DNA of 64,000 nt from Piscicola geometra (lineage: Eukaryota; Annelida; Clitellata; Hirudinida; Piscicolidae), in assembly GCA_943735955.1 (NCBI GenBank), contig OX030959.1, forward strand, positions 10,563,324 to 10,627,323. The letters are read 5' to 3'. This document shows, piece by piece, positions 1-13,700 of this stretch (position 1 is the first letter of the stretch; each line of letters opens with the position of its first letter). The position numbers were made by a program, and so were the translations under genes. The notes beneath the pieces were generated by a model. The model was not told the origin of the DNA, did not search any database, and was given only the letters and a program-made list of their open reading frames with translations.

Positions 1-6
1 AGAAAA

Positions 7-172
7 ACGTTGTAATTGAATAACGTTTTAATTGAATAAAGTTTTAATTGAATAACTTTTTAATTGAATATCGTTTTAATTGAATATCGTTTTAATTGAA
101 TAAAGTTGTAATTGAATATCGTTTTAATTGAATAACGTTGTAATTGAATATCATTCTAATTGAATAACGTTT
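7..172. repeat. 16-bp tandem repeat
   Basis: About ten copies of a 16-bp unit close to AACGTTTTAATTGAAT, varying mainly at AACG/ATCG/AAAG. The CpG-bearing core makes it distinct from the adjacent T-rich array. Confidence 0.9.
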
Positions 173-177
173 AAGTT

Positions 178-1380
178 ATTTTTTTTATAATAACTTATTA
201 TTTATTTAGTAATTAATTTTTTATTTAGTAGTTTTTTTCATATTTAGTAATTTTTTTCATATTTAGTAATTTTTTTCATATTTAGTAATTTTTTTCATCT
301 TTAGTAATTTTTTTCATATTTAGTATTTTTCTCATAATTAGTAATTTCTTTCATATTTAGTAATTTTTTCCATATTTAGTAATTTTTTTCATATTTAGTA
401 ATTTTTTCCATATTTAGTAATTTTTTCCATATTTAGTAATTTTTTTCATATTTAGTAATTTTATATTTATTTATTTATTCATTTATTATTTATTTAGTTA
501 TTAATTTTTTGATTATTTATTAATTAATTTTTTTATTATTTAGTAATTAATTTTCTATTTATTTAGTAATTAATTTTTTATCTATTTAGTACTTAATTTT
601 TTATTTATTAATTTTTTTCATATTTAGTCAATTTTTTCATATTTAGTAATTTTTTTCATATTTAGTAATTTTTTATTTATTTATTTATTTATTTTTTATT
701 TATTTAGTTATTAATTTTTTATTTATTTATTAATTATTTTTTTATTTATTAAGTTATTTATTTTTTATTTATTTATTAATTAATTATTTTATTATTTAGT
801 AATTAATTTTTTATTTATTTAGTAATTACTTTTTTATCTATTTAGTAATTAATTTTTTATTTATTAATTTTTTTAATATTTATTAATTTTTTGTTTAATT
901 ATTTTTTTCATATTTATTAATTTTTTATTTATTTAGTAATTAATTTTTATTTATTTAGTAATTAATTTTTTATTTATTTAGTAATTAATTTTTTATTTAT
1001 TAATTTTTTTCATATTTATTAATTTTTTATTTATTTAGTAATTTTTATTAAGTAATTTATTTTTCATTTAGTAATTTATTTTTTATTTAGTAATTTTATT
1101 TTTTATTTAGGAATTTATTTTTTATTTAGTAATTTTTAATATTATTTTTTTAATGTTTAGTTATTTATTTTTATTTAGTAATTTATTTTATATTTAGTAA
1201 TTTGTTTTTAATTTAGTAATTTTTTTTAAATTTAATAATTTTTATTTTTTTATTTTTCATTTAGTAACTTGTTTTTTATTTAGTAATTTATTTTTTATTT
1301 AGTAATTTATTTTTTATTCAGTAGTTTATTATTTATTTAGTAATTTAATTTCATTTAGTAATATAATTTATGTTTAATAT
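178..1380. repeat. T-rich AT minisatellite block
   Basis: Strand-asymmetric arrays built on TTTAGTAATTTTTTTCATA (19 bp, about 238-470) pass into ATTTAGTAATTAATTTTTT and TTTATTTAGTAA variants. No gene is visible. The block lies in the intron downstream of IP3R-like exon 12. Confidence 0.85.
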
Positions 1381-1657
1381 TATTTTTTCAAAGTTAAAAA
1401 TATTTATAAAAATTAAATTCGTATTGTTTATTCATATTTTTAAATAATATAGAATATATTTACAAAATTATTTTAAAAAGCTCAGTTTTTTTATATATTT
1501 TATATATCTCAAAATAATTAGAAATACATTAAAAGACAGTATAAAATATTAATTCCATATAACATTTATAAAGCTTTTTATCCAAGTGGCTTTTTGTCCT
1601 ACGCTCTCTTTAGTCAGCCCTGGTATGCAAATAAAAGTAATTTTAAAATGATGAGAC

Positions 1658-1736
1658 CTCGCATGGCATGGAGCCAGTAGCCTGTAATCACGTGTTCTAT
1701 CCTGGCGTAGCTCTCGAAGATGATTTCATCTACCTC
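1658..1736 (-). CDS. ITPR-like: IP3R-like exon 12 (last exon in window)
   Basis: The acceptor is GACATACAG|GAG, after a TTCATTATTCTTCC tract, and the donor is ATGCGAG|GTCTCA. The exon is 26 codons plus one base: EVDEIIFESYARIEHVITGY and WLHAMR. It aligns with NSYVRLRHLCTNTWVHS of human ITPR1, the last MIR repeat. An alternative acceptor at 1770 would add 33 bp in frame. The next exon is not visible in 1-1657, so the gene continues beyond the left edge. Confidence 0.82.
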
Positions 1737-4700
1737 CTGTATGTCATGGAAGAATAATGAAGCGAAGGTCTATAAATTATTATCCCTACAAATTTCGATT
1801 TGAAAAACATTATTAGAAAAATTATTTTTAAATTGCAAAATCAATTTTTAATTATTATTTTTATAAAACTTTTTTTGTTAAACTTTATATAGCTGAAATC
1901 ACTGAAGAACGCAAACCATCCGTAAATCTCCGAGATCAATTAATTAAAGCTATGTATTTTAGAAAGTAGGTCAAAAACGTGTTTTCTCAATTCCTATTAA
2001 TATTAATTTCATATATTTCAAAAACTAGCGTTGTAACTTGTAGATTTATTAAATAAAGATTTGATAACAAATTTAACTAAACCTTAACTCTAGCTCTAAA
2101 CTTGACCCTTATAAAACAATAGTGTAATTAAATAATTATTTAGGAAGAAAAAACACGTATCATTTTTTAAAATACAGTTTTGGTGACAATAAAAAAAAAT
2201 TGTTTTCAATTATTCGTACAAAAAGTATTCAATAAAATTTTAAATGTTAAATATTGTTTGTCCGAGTTTAGATTTTTTTAAAATCGATGGCTTGGAGATA
2301 TACGGAATGTTTACGCCGTCTTATAATATTCATCCCATTTTTTTATTGTGAAATAAAAAAATATCTTTATGAATGTAGTTTAATTTTCAAAAATATTTAA
2401 TTTCAAATATATGGAAAAGCAACAGACCTTAGCCTGAATCATTGCTTGAGTTACAGCTCGGAAGGAGGAACCAAAAACATTGGGAAAATATTTATATTCA
2501 GATTTATTAGAATTTAAATATTTATTTGTGTATTTATGTGAAGATATGTTTTTATAGATTAGAATGTTTAAGTATTTGTGTAAAAAAGTTAATTCAAAAC
2601 TTTTTTAAAAACAAATATTACTTTTCCTGGTCCGAAATAAATAAACTTTTTTTAAACAATAAAATAACGCAGCTCCACTAAACTCTTTGAAAATTTAAGC
2701 CTTAGTCTTAAACAGATATCATTATATAGTTATAATATTTTAGAGTATTGAAAATCATATCTTTGGTAACGCAGGAACTTTCTTCATTTGGATTTTTATC
2801 CTTAAAATACCGCACAAGAAAATACTCTCATTAAGTTTCTTCAATTGAAGCTGAAATCAACAAAAAAACAAAATAAAGAACATTTTCCAAAAAAATTTGG
2901 AGTTAATAAAATAATAAGTTAAGTTTTTCTCCTCTCTCAGACCAGGGGCGCAACCTGCGAAACATGCTAAAAGGGGCTTAGTTTTCGTTAAAAATTTTCA
3001 ATTGTTTAACACATATATTGCCGATGTTGCGTTTTTGCAACATCAATTCTTTTTTTCTGTTTTAATTTAGAGTTTTATTCTAATATATTTTTTTATATAA
3101 ATTTGAATTTTTAATTTCATGAGTTAAATTTTTCAATTCTTAATTTTTATTTAAAATCTTTTATTTCCTGTTGACATTTAACATCTCTCAAAAAAATGGT
3201 TACTCGCTTAGAGAATTGTTTAAAAAATACCGATTTTAGTATTTCATAAAAATTTAGGTTTATTTTTAGAATGTAAAAATAGTTAATACTTACATTTAAT
3301 TTTTCCTATTCAAAATAATTTTAACACGTTTTTAATGAATTTAAAAACCAATGCCGCGGCTTAGCAACTTTGAAGTTATGTGATATTTTATGATTTTTAA
3401 TAGGCCTAGTTATTTTATTATAATATTTATTATGAAAATAATAAAATTGGTATCCAAATGTTAATGTGTCATGAAATTTATAAAATTAGTATTCAAGTTT
3501 GAATTTTTAGATGAGTTTTGGTTTTTTATATTTTGAAACAAAATTCCAAACGGCAAATGCTTTTATTGAAAACAAGATAATTTTTCTTTTTCTCATAGAT
3601 TGATTTTAAAATTAAAATGGAGATAACATTCGTCGTCAGTGTCGTCTTCAAAACAGCATGACAGTTTATGAATTCACGTTAAAATTTTGCTTTGTTGTAA
3701 TTAAAATAATAATTAATATTATTATAATTTTTTAACATATTTTTTTATAACTACATTTTAATGTGTTTTCAGTAAAATAATAATTTGTTCAGTTTAGGAA
3801 ATTTTTTTCACTATTTAATTAACTGGAGAGGTGCAGTAGCTTTTTGGTGGCAGATATTCTCAAATAAACTTTACAAGTGACAAGCAGACAAAGTCCTCCT
3901 AAAATGACTATCCTAATGACGGAGTTTAAAGAATGCTCTTTTTGCATCTTATGAAGTAACTGGCAGAGTCAGAACAACATCGAGCATATAATGCTACTCA
4001 GACTGAAGACTTGTGACCCGAAATTTTTTTTGCAGTTTAAGACATGCATTGGGATCAGACTGATCCGCACGTAAACCTGTTAATCTGAATATGAACTGTT
4101 TTTGCACAGTTTCAGCATTCTTTCCATTAAAAAGTACAGAATTCAAAGAGCTCGAGAATTATTTTGATCTTCTGCGCTGTTCTTTATTCACTATGTCGTG
4201 GCAGAAAAAATGTACATGGGTTAATCACAGACTTTGTGTCTTTCTATATTTAGGTTTTCAATTTTTAAAAAAACCTGCTTTATGTATACTCATGCATGTA
4301 TTATAGAGTATAAAAATAATTTCAAACACAATAATTGCATTAATTTTTTTTAAATAAGCAAATAGTTTTTCAGATTATCAGTGAACACTGACAGCAATAA
4401 AACTTTATCTAAAAATCAATATAAAATTTCTGAATTCAATTTTTGTGTAGTTTTCTTTTTTCTTCTATTTTCTCACATTTGTCACTATATGCTGCGTAAA
4501 TGATAAATTTGAAATTAATTTTTAAAAATGGCGGCCATTATGACGGCCAATCTCCGTAACTTAAAATTTTTCACTAAAAAAGCTATAATTACTTCATGAA
4601 ATGGTTTTTGAAAATAATTAAATTATTTTCTAACGTTAAAACTTCAATTATTAAAAAAAACCTAGTATGTTAAAAAAATCTATATTAACAAGCAGATCAC

Positions 4701-7700
4701 GAAAGTGCATTAATGTCCCGGTTCCCATTTTGAGAATCGGGACAAATAGTGCTTTTTTACTAATTTAGAAGCTTCATAAAAATACTATTATAGATTGCTC
4801 ATGTCAAAATACTCTTCATGCAATGCATCCTTTAATTAGTATTATAAAAAGACTAAACAACTACCGTAAATTCGTGACACCTAATACTAGTATTGTGAGA
4901 ATCGGGACATTTTTTGTAAACGTCATGGTGTGCAAGATATTAAATAATAGTATAATTATACGAAAATAAAACATAAGAGCCCAAAATTTCACGTTTGTCT
5001 TTTTCTACACAAGAGCTGTATTCAGAAAACAAATAAAAGTATTTTACTCACTTGTTGCTTAATAAATAGCGATGATCAACGAAACGCTAGAATCAGAACA
5101 GAAATTGTGAGAATGAATAAAATAGCTAAAAACTCATATAAATTGAGTATTTAAAATCAAATAAAGTAAACCACGTTTTTAAATATGTCTACGACTGAAT
5201 AAATTGAACCGGATAGAACTAACTAAAACTTTAACCTAAACATTTAATATTCGACATTTGTAAAAGAAAGTTAGACACACGTTTTTAGCCTATTTTCAAC
5301 TTTTAAATAGCTAAAAGTATAATATCGAAGTATTTATTATGAATATTTTACATGGATGATATTTTTATATTCCTTTTCTTTAAAAAAATGCATCCAGTCT
5401 TGGATACCATTTCCCATTCTTTTTAAAAACAAGACACTGCAAATCGTAAGTCTGTAATCGATTCTGGTAACCCACATATGAAAAGCGTAGAGATTTTTTC
5501 CCAGAATTTGTGACTGTTAGTGTTATTTTAGTGAAATCTTTATGCCCGAATTTCTGTGTTGATATAGGGGGAGGTTGCACAAGTCGGGAAAATTTTTAGA
5601 GGTAGCCTCATAGCTCATTTGCATAAGAAATAAATTTAATTTAAATTTATCCAGCAATTATCTTGATACCTTGTGAACTTATGTGAACTCAACGACTCTC
5701 GGCTTGACCAATAATGAAAGGTCATAGGTTCAAGTGCAACCAATGCCCAAGTAACCCAAAGGCGCAAATGAAAATATGCAGCCTAAGTGGCCTGGAAGCA
5801 TGTTCGGGTTATACGCCCCTATAATAATGCTCGTCATTATTATTATTATTATTAAACTGGAATACGAAAAGACCGATTAAAGGTAGATCATCTTGGACCA
5901 GATTTAGGAGGTTGTTTAATTAGATTTAAAAGATAATTTGGAGCATTATAGTTATGACTTTTAAACATTTTTAGACATATTCTAAAATACATTAAAAAAC
6001 GATTATTTATGATTACCTAATTATATGATTATAGTATTTTAATTTTCATGTCAAAAATCGGATCATTAGGCTTTATGGGTTAAATGCAAAATTTAACACA
6101 CCTGGTTGAAAATCCAAACCATAAAATTCAATAACGAAAACTATAAAATCTGAACAAACAGATTCTAAATACAATGATAAAATCAAGTAAATAACTACGC
6201 TTTGCATGAAACTATTATTTAAAAAAAAGAGATTTGGTTCCGTTTTATTATTTCCAGATGTTAACGCGTTGATTATTTGGGCTAGATAATAAAAAACAAT
6301 TCAAAAGATACTTTTGGCAATGTAAAACTTGAATTTACTTTTTATTGAACTTGTAAATAAGAATTATACATGGTATTTAAAAGTGGTTTGAAAAAAGTTT
6401 GAAGTTTGAAGGCCCAAAAAAGTAACCTTGATGACAGAGTGCAGTCTAAAGACGGTCCGTGGGTCTTTGGAGTCTGAGGTAAGTGTCACTTTTCGATCGG
6501 TAGTGATGCAGAGGTATTGGCGCGTGGCCAAATGTCGAAAGCGGATCTGTTGTTCCCAACGTATAATGTCGCCTAGGTGAAAGTGGGCAGTGGGAAAGTT
6601 AGTGAAAGACATTGAGGTTGAAAAAATGGTGTTGGCATTAATATGATATTTTAACATCATTTATTGAAACCTCTATTTTTAAAAACTGAAATACATTTAT
6701 GCAGTTTAAAATCGAAATCTCAGTTATTTGGTCTTTGGAATCATAAAAATTAATAATTTTCAAGTTATTCTATATTTTTATTCTAAATAAATAATAATAA
6801 ACTAAGTGAACTTCTACTAACTTCTCTCCTAATTGTTTTATTTGAAAACTTAAAAAACATTTAATAAGATTTGCAGTAAATTTTAATAAATCTATTATAC
6901 AATATTATATAAAATCGAGTATTTTACCCGCAACTCTCAGAACATGTCTAAGAAGGGTTTTAAATCAGCAGACATGTGGTTTCTGGTTTATTCTGCTCTA
7001 TAGCCACTAGGCGACGGTAGGAATCGAACTCACGCGTCTTAACCATTACACACTCGTCATTCACATCCAATATTTAATGTTTTACACTTAAGACCCACGC
7101 ACCATTCAAAAGTCCACTCTCAGTTTCAATTTGCCAGAAAGTATTTCCAGAGGAGGTGGGGTAGAGTGACTTAGGCACTAATTGATCCACTTCCCGAATT
7201 CGTAAGTGCACTGTCGTGGTGTGGTTTCGTTTAGAACTGTTTAAGATGGTGTGGTGTTTTTGATTTTTGTTTTTTTTTAAGTGCGTGCTCTTGATTTTTG
7301 TTAAAACTAAAGTGTGATAAAATTGAATTTTTTGTTAGGTGTGTTTATATTTGTTTATATTTTCTGCTGATGTGATTTTTGCGTCAAGGGTGGGTCAAGG
7401 TAGGGGGCATCAGGAACACGTGCCCCCCCTCCAAAACTAATTTTTTTGAAACGTAAGTAAAACAATGTTATAAATTAGTCATTCTTAACAGAGGAAATAC
7501 TCCCCCCTAGCAGCTATAAAAAAAATTTAACGATATTTTTGAAGGTAAACGAAAATAAAGTCTTCAAGAAAAAAAACCTTCGATGAAAAAGTTTTAATTT
7601 TCTAGGTTATACAAACAGAAGGTGATTTGGAATAGATGTTAAGATATTTAATAGACTCTAGCTAGATTAAACATTGATATCTCGTTCTATTTTCAAAATC

Positions 7701-10700
7701 TATTTATAAAATGAAAAAGATGTTCACTAAAAAGTTTTAGTTTTCCGTTACAGAAGAAATCAGAAATCAGACAAAAGGTACCTATTAAGGAAACCAGAGA
7801 CACATTTTTAACTAAACTGATTTAATTTTGTTTTTGCTTGTTTTTTTTATTGCATGCCTATACTTTTCGGGTAAAAATAGTTTGAAAAACCTTTAATAAT
7901 AAATTAATTCAATGATATGAAGATTTTACCATAAATTTATGCATTCAAATTATTCATCATAATCATCATGCCCATGACCTAGTCGTTAGGGGGAGAATAA
8001 GGAATAATCTGTTTTGTTAGCAGCGTTGAGAAGACTGCTCAAGGGAAGAAGACGTTCACACTTTCACATTGTCTATCCAGCACTTTTTATGACGGCCTCG
8101 ATGACGACTTTCTTGTAGCGTGCCCTGTAGCATCATTCTTGGAGAGTAAATTGTGCCTGACGATGTGGCTAAACTAATTCAACTTACAACGTTTGACAGT
8201 TGCTAATAAAGGTTCTTGTTGTCCAACCAGTGCAGTTGTAATCTGATGAACGTAGCTGTTGGTTCAGTACTCCAAGTAAAAAAATCTTGACAAATAATAA
8301 AAAATATTTTTCCAAAATTGAGAAAAAGTCTATCCAAAATCTCTGTTTGAAATAAAAAGACATTCAAAAACTTCTTTTGGGATCATTTTAAAAGCAAAAT
8401 AATACAGATTTAAATTCTGAGCATAACCTGTTGAGCCAAAGGTTGAGTTTGAATTTAGGGTAAAACACAATGTATAAGGTGCACTTTTTTGTCTCCTATT
8501 TTTACTATCGACGTCTTTTTAATGACGCAATTTCAGGGATTTTTCAAGAGTAAAAAGATGGAAATTCTATAGCTAACTTGTTATTTTAAAATTTTGGTTT
8601 TATTTGGTTTTTAAAAAATTTGAACATTGTTTTTTACGGTATTAAACTTTTTTTTTTACTGAACATGAAAAAATCTAAAACTCAACCTAGATTTCAAACT
8701 TTCAAACGCTCATTTCAAAAAAATCAAAACTTATAAGGAAAAAACTGTAATAATCAACACCAACTTAAATGAGGTTGAAGCTTGTAGTTATAAAAAATAT
8801 AAATAAGCTTGCAAACTTCCGACCATCAAAGGTAAGAACTTTCAACTAAAGCTTGGTCAATACCCACAACAATTATTACCGCAAAGTTTGTGTCAAATTC
8901 CAGAAGTAAACTCAAAAAAGAAAAATGGGAAACTGTTCAGCACTTTTCTTGTTTTGAATCGAAAGCATCATAGTATTTCAAAAAAGCACTTTAAAATTGC
9001 TCCTAGAAATGGCTATAGTAGGGTGGATCATAAATAGGTAAAAAATCGAAAAATTGAAAACTTGTTACGTTCACTTGGAATATGTTATTTCATGAAAATT
9101 TAATATTGAAAGTTAGTACTTTTGTTTTATAAATATTATAACAAAGTATTTGTTTCGCCACACAACACAGGGTTTCAGTAGTGGCATAAATAAAGTTCTG
9201 CGTTTGGTTCATACGGATAAAAGATATATCAGGTTTTAAAAGGTTTTATGGTGGAATAGACGTTTATGAAAATTCTAGTGTAGTTAAACATGCACTTGAC
9301 ATGTGTCTTCCGATGGTTCCTCCCAAGCTCTACCTTGATCAAAGAATGGTATTTAGTGAGCTGTTTTTTTCACAAAAACAACAAGTTCGAGTTTCTTTCT
9401 GACAAAGATTTTTATTCACCACTTCAATATTCAAGCTAGAACCCAATGATGAACTATCGCCTAGTCTGAGAAGTTATGAAACCTCCCTATTTAAAGTTGT
9501 TCTGGTTGTGTTTGCTTGCTTGGATGATCACTTGGTGTCAGAAACAGCAGTTGAGCTCTTGGAGTAAGTTAATTTTTATAATGTAGCCCTATCTCAAGAC
9601 GGTTTTAGATAGGCAAAAAAGAGACTTGGAAGAAGCCTCAGCTATGGAGTACCCAATCAGTGAGCAGGCTTCTGAAACTTTTGTTCACAACTTTATAATG
9701 GAAAGACATAGGCTGAAAAAACTAGTAAATCGAATGCAGTCAGTGGATCTATCATCCTATAAAACAGTGTTTCCCAACCTTTTTCAGTGTTGGCCTCCCT
9801 AAAAAAGTCCTAATGGTAACTTGGCCTCCCCAAATCCCGTCGTCAATAATTGAGAAAAAAATCAATTTGTTATAACAATTTTTATTCAGAAAGATTTAAT
9901 TAAAATTAGCATTGTTCATAATAATAAGGTTTATGTAAGGTTTGTTAATTTATAAAATGTTATTAATAATAATAATTGTCGTTTTTGTATGCAATAAAGA
10001 AATAAAAATAATTCTTATAGTAATGTTATTAAAAGGAAAGCAAAGAGTAGCATGGAGTAATTATTATGAGTGATAAGCTAAGTTAAAATAATGAGTTTTC
10101 AGTTTGGCTTTGAAAGTCGAAAATTGATTGATGTTGCGAAGTGCAGGTGGAAGAATATTCCGAGTTGTTGGAGCTGCGTGACGGAATGCTCTTTTTGAGA
10201 TATTTTTTGTAGTGGATTCTTGGTTGAGGAGAAGAGATGAAGATGAACGCAGTTGTTTGTTTGATGTTTTGTTAGTTATGAGTTTGCTGAGATATGACGG
10301 TATTGAAGTTTGAAGAATTTTGAATGTAGTGATGGCTATTTTAAAGGATATTCGAAAATCTATAGGAAGCCAGTGAAGTTTTATAAGATTATCATTTGAT
10401 GACTGAACAAGGTGATGGCCTGGGTAATCACAATTGAGTGTTATTGAAGCTTAATGAGATGATTGTTGCTGTTTTCCATCACAGAGAAGATGAAATCGAG
10501 GTTCTGTATTAGAAAGAGATACCCTCATATCATTCGAGGCATCCAATCTATTTCTATCTTTAGTCTTGATAGATATTAATGTAGAAAACCCTTTTTCACA
10601 TAAGTAGGTGGTCGAAAATGGAATCAGAGCTGCCATGGATTTAAAAAAAAAATTTTGGTATATTTCTTTCAGACTGCACCAAAACTCTGCCAATCCTTTG

Positions 10701-13700
10701 GAATTGAATTCAGCTTTTACCAACTCTTTTGATCGAAGATCAATTAAATCTTCCTTTATTTCTTCTTCATCAGCAACACTATCTAAGCCAATAATGAACG
10801 GATTTCGTATCCAAAGACTATTTTCCAAATTTTTAGTATCAAAATAACGCTCAAATGATAGTTGGAGAGTTGTGATATGTTGTATAATTTCTTTTTTTAT
10901 TTCAACAGGCATTGATTTGTTTCCACTGCTACTTATAACATCAGCTAGGTATGGAAAATTTGCAAGGTTTTCAGCTTCTACTCTTCTTTTGTACAATGAA
11001 AGCTTATTTAAAAATCCTACTAATTTTTCATTGGCGTCAATTATTGTCATTTCTGGTCCTTGCAAACAAAGATTAAATTCATTTAAGAGTGTGAACAGAT
11101 CAGCTAAATATGCCATATTAACTATGAAATCAGGCTTCTCAAAGTCACCTGCTAGCGTTTTTTCTTTTTCTTGCAAAAATGAAGACACCTCATCTTTCAG
11201 GTCCATTAGTCTTGAAAATACCTTTCCTTTGCTTAACCACCTGACTTCTGTGTAATATAGCAAGACATCGTATTCAGAACCAAGTTCTTGGCATAAAACT
11301 TAGAATAAACGATGGTTTACTGCTCTTGATCGTATAAAATTGACTATTTTGATCGCTGTAAACATGACAGACTGAAGCTTTGCTGGTAATGTCTTCACAG
11401 CTAGAGCATGGCGATGGAGCATGCAATGAGTTACAAGTGTCTGTGGAGAATTAACTTTGATTAAGGCAGCCAATCCAGATTTGTTACCCAACATACTTGG
11501 TGCTCCATCAGTACAGACTGAATGTAATTTTGTCAACCAACTAAATTCATTTCTTTCAAAGAAAATTGCAATAATTTGAAAAACATCTGCAGCTTTACTA
11601 GTTGTCTGAAGTGGTTGGCAAAATAAAAATTCTTTTTTAATTTCAAATTTACATACATAACGAACATACACTAAAAGCTGGCAACACATTGATACATCTG
11701 TGGTTTCATCAAGTTGCATAAAAAAATTAAAAGGACTACTTTTCAGTTCTGACATAACTTGGTCCAAGATATAATTTGAAAGATCTGCTATTTTGGAACA
11801 AATAACATTATTAGAAAGTGGAATTTCTTCAACCTGTTTTCTTTATTTTTTTCCAAGAATTAACTCCACCATTTCAAGCGCACAGGGTTTTGTTAAGGTT
11901 TCTCCAATTGTATGTGGTTTTCTTTTTTTAGCAATCAAATAGGCAACTTTGTAAGAAGCCTCAGGAAGTGGTTTCTTTGGTTGAGCAAATCCAACATTTT
12001 TTAATGTTCCAGTGGCTTGAAATCTAGCTCGCTTCAGTTTGAAGGTATCCAGGTTGTCGTTGACATTTCCAAGATGTTTGGTTTCTAAGTGGTGGCTTAA
12101 CTTTGCTGGTCTCATTCTATCATTACAATATACTGCTCCGCATAAGAAACATTATGGCTTTTCAGTGCCATCTTTTTCAGTAATAGTCGTGAATCCAAAC
12201 GCAACGTAGGTTTCGTCATAGCAACGTTTTTTCGACATTATTGAAAACTGAAAATGAAAAAAAACACATATTTTAAAAAGAACTGAAACAATTAAAAAAT
12301 CACAAATATAAATTACCAGTAACAGCAGACCAAATTTTTTAGTTAAATTATTCAATTAATTGTCTTATTTTATTTATTTTATTGAAAAAGAAACTCATGC
12401 AGGGTATCTCAAAAAACGCGACAAAAAGAAAATGAGGGATTTATGAAAACAGAAATGTGCAAATCATTATTCAAATAAATACAATATGGAAAGCCGTTAC
12501 GCAAAAACAATTTTCATATAGTATTCAAAAAATCGTTTTTAGCATGATTAAAATTTTGTGATTTAACAAAACTTTATAAAATTATATAAATTTATAAAAT
12601 ACATGTAAATAGAACACCTTAGTTGGCCTCCCCTAAAAGATCATTTGGCCTCCCTAAGGGAGGCCGGCCCCACCGGTTGGGAAACCCTGCTATAAAAGCT
12701 GCCTAGAGATAGACAGATCCCGTATTTCAAGAGCTTCAAAGCAACCGGTCAGGCAAAAAAAAGTTAAAATAATTAGTATAAAAGAAAAAAAGCTTAGTTT
12801 TTTTAAAAGCCAAAATTTAAAAAAAACTGATTTATTGAAATGAGACATGAATTTTTGTGCTTGTTGAAATCAAAAGATGATTTTTTCACTTTAACACTTA
12901 CAAAGTATTAATGAAAGTATCAACCAAAAAATATTGAAATATAAAAAATTCAAAAAACTGTAGAAAAGTTTTACAAAATGTGTTTTCCTAGGAAATAGAA
13001 GGCATTTTGTGGTTTTGTTTTCAATCGTAGGTGGGGAGGGGGTATTTTTACTATAAAAAAATACTTTTTGTGTCTAACTTTTGTTATGTTAGGGTTTATC
13101 ATGTGAATGTTTTGGATTTTAAATCAATTAATATGCTTTTTCCTCCTACCTACAGACTATTATAGGTCGAAGACGATTAGAAATAGGATCATAAATACGG
13201 CAGTTAAACTTAAGAAAACATTCTGAAATAAGTAAATGAAGCTGTAGAAAAGTTTAGCTCACAAAGTGTAAGAAAAAAGCATTTATATTAAGGTAATGTA
13301 AAAACAAGTTTGCAACTATAAGGGAAAACTAGTTTGTGTCTTAGGAAAGTGCAAATAAACATTGTTAAACTGTTTAAAATGGAGAGTTAAAAAAATCAGT
13401 TTATTATAGATTTTATCATAATTATATAGTGAAAACAAAATCGCACTAATATTTTGCCGCTTCATACTATTACTAAAAAAATGTGTTCCCTCTGGACCGG
13501 ATACCCGCGGGAACGGGAATGAAAATTAATTTCGGGACGGGAAAAGTCGGGAACCGGGAATAGGTTTTCGGGACGGGAACGGGAATCAATATTCAAATCG
13601 GGAACGGGAAAAATCGGGAACGGGAATCAACTTTTAGATCGGGAACGGGAAAAACGGGAATAACAGTTATTGAGATTGAATTCTTCAAAAATTTTCAGTA

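Larger units (their letters stand above)
9765..12689 (-). mobile_element. hAT-1, nearly complete hAT transposon (2925 bp)
   Basis: The ends are CAGTGTTTCCCAACC and, inverted, CAGGGTTTCCCAACC. Both are followed by GGCCTCCC-type subterminal motifs, flanked by a perfect 8-bp duplication. It carries a full-length transposase on the minus strand with three stop codons and no frameshift, plus a LINE 3' fragment at 9990-10443. The exact duplication and single-frame gene suggest a fairly recent insertion into repeat A. Confidence 0.92.
9150..12770 (+). repeat. Repeat A, copy 1 (split by hAT-1)
   Basis: A dispersed repeat with a gene-like interior. Homologous copies lie inverted at 31010-31420 and at 52190-56300 (itself interrupted), with a partial plus-strand copy at 56500-56680. 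Copy 1 is interrupted at 9765-12689 by a hAT element, and the flanks read continuously once it is removed. Conserved segments include CATGCACTTGACATGTGTC at about 9292 and the intron-exon junction near 9564-9613. Confidence 0.75.

Noticed and set aside
1896..1965. Plus-strand exon-like reading (EITEERKPSVNLRDQLIK)
   Set aside because: It overlaps an inverted-repeat arm that recurs at 2287-2322, and it lies on the strand opposite to the host gene with no partner exon.
5380..5580. 66-codon minus-strand frame near the end of hAT-C1
   Set aside because: No domain recognised; part of it matches noncoding sequence in hAT-C2 (about 53720-53765).
6364..6660. 98-codon open frame as a stand-alone small protein
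   Set aside because: Its core is exon 11. The two ends are intron read-through past clear splice sites.
10608..11255. Plus-strand frames of 79 and 127 codons
   Set aside because: Shadows of the hAT-1 transposase on the minus strand.
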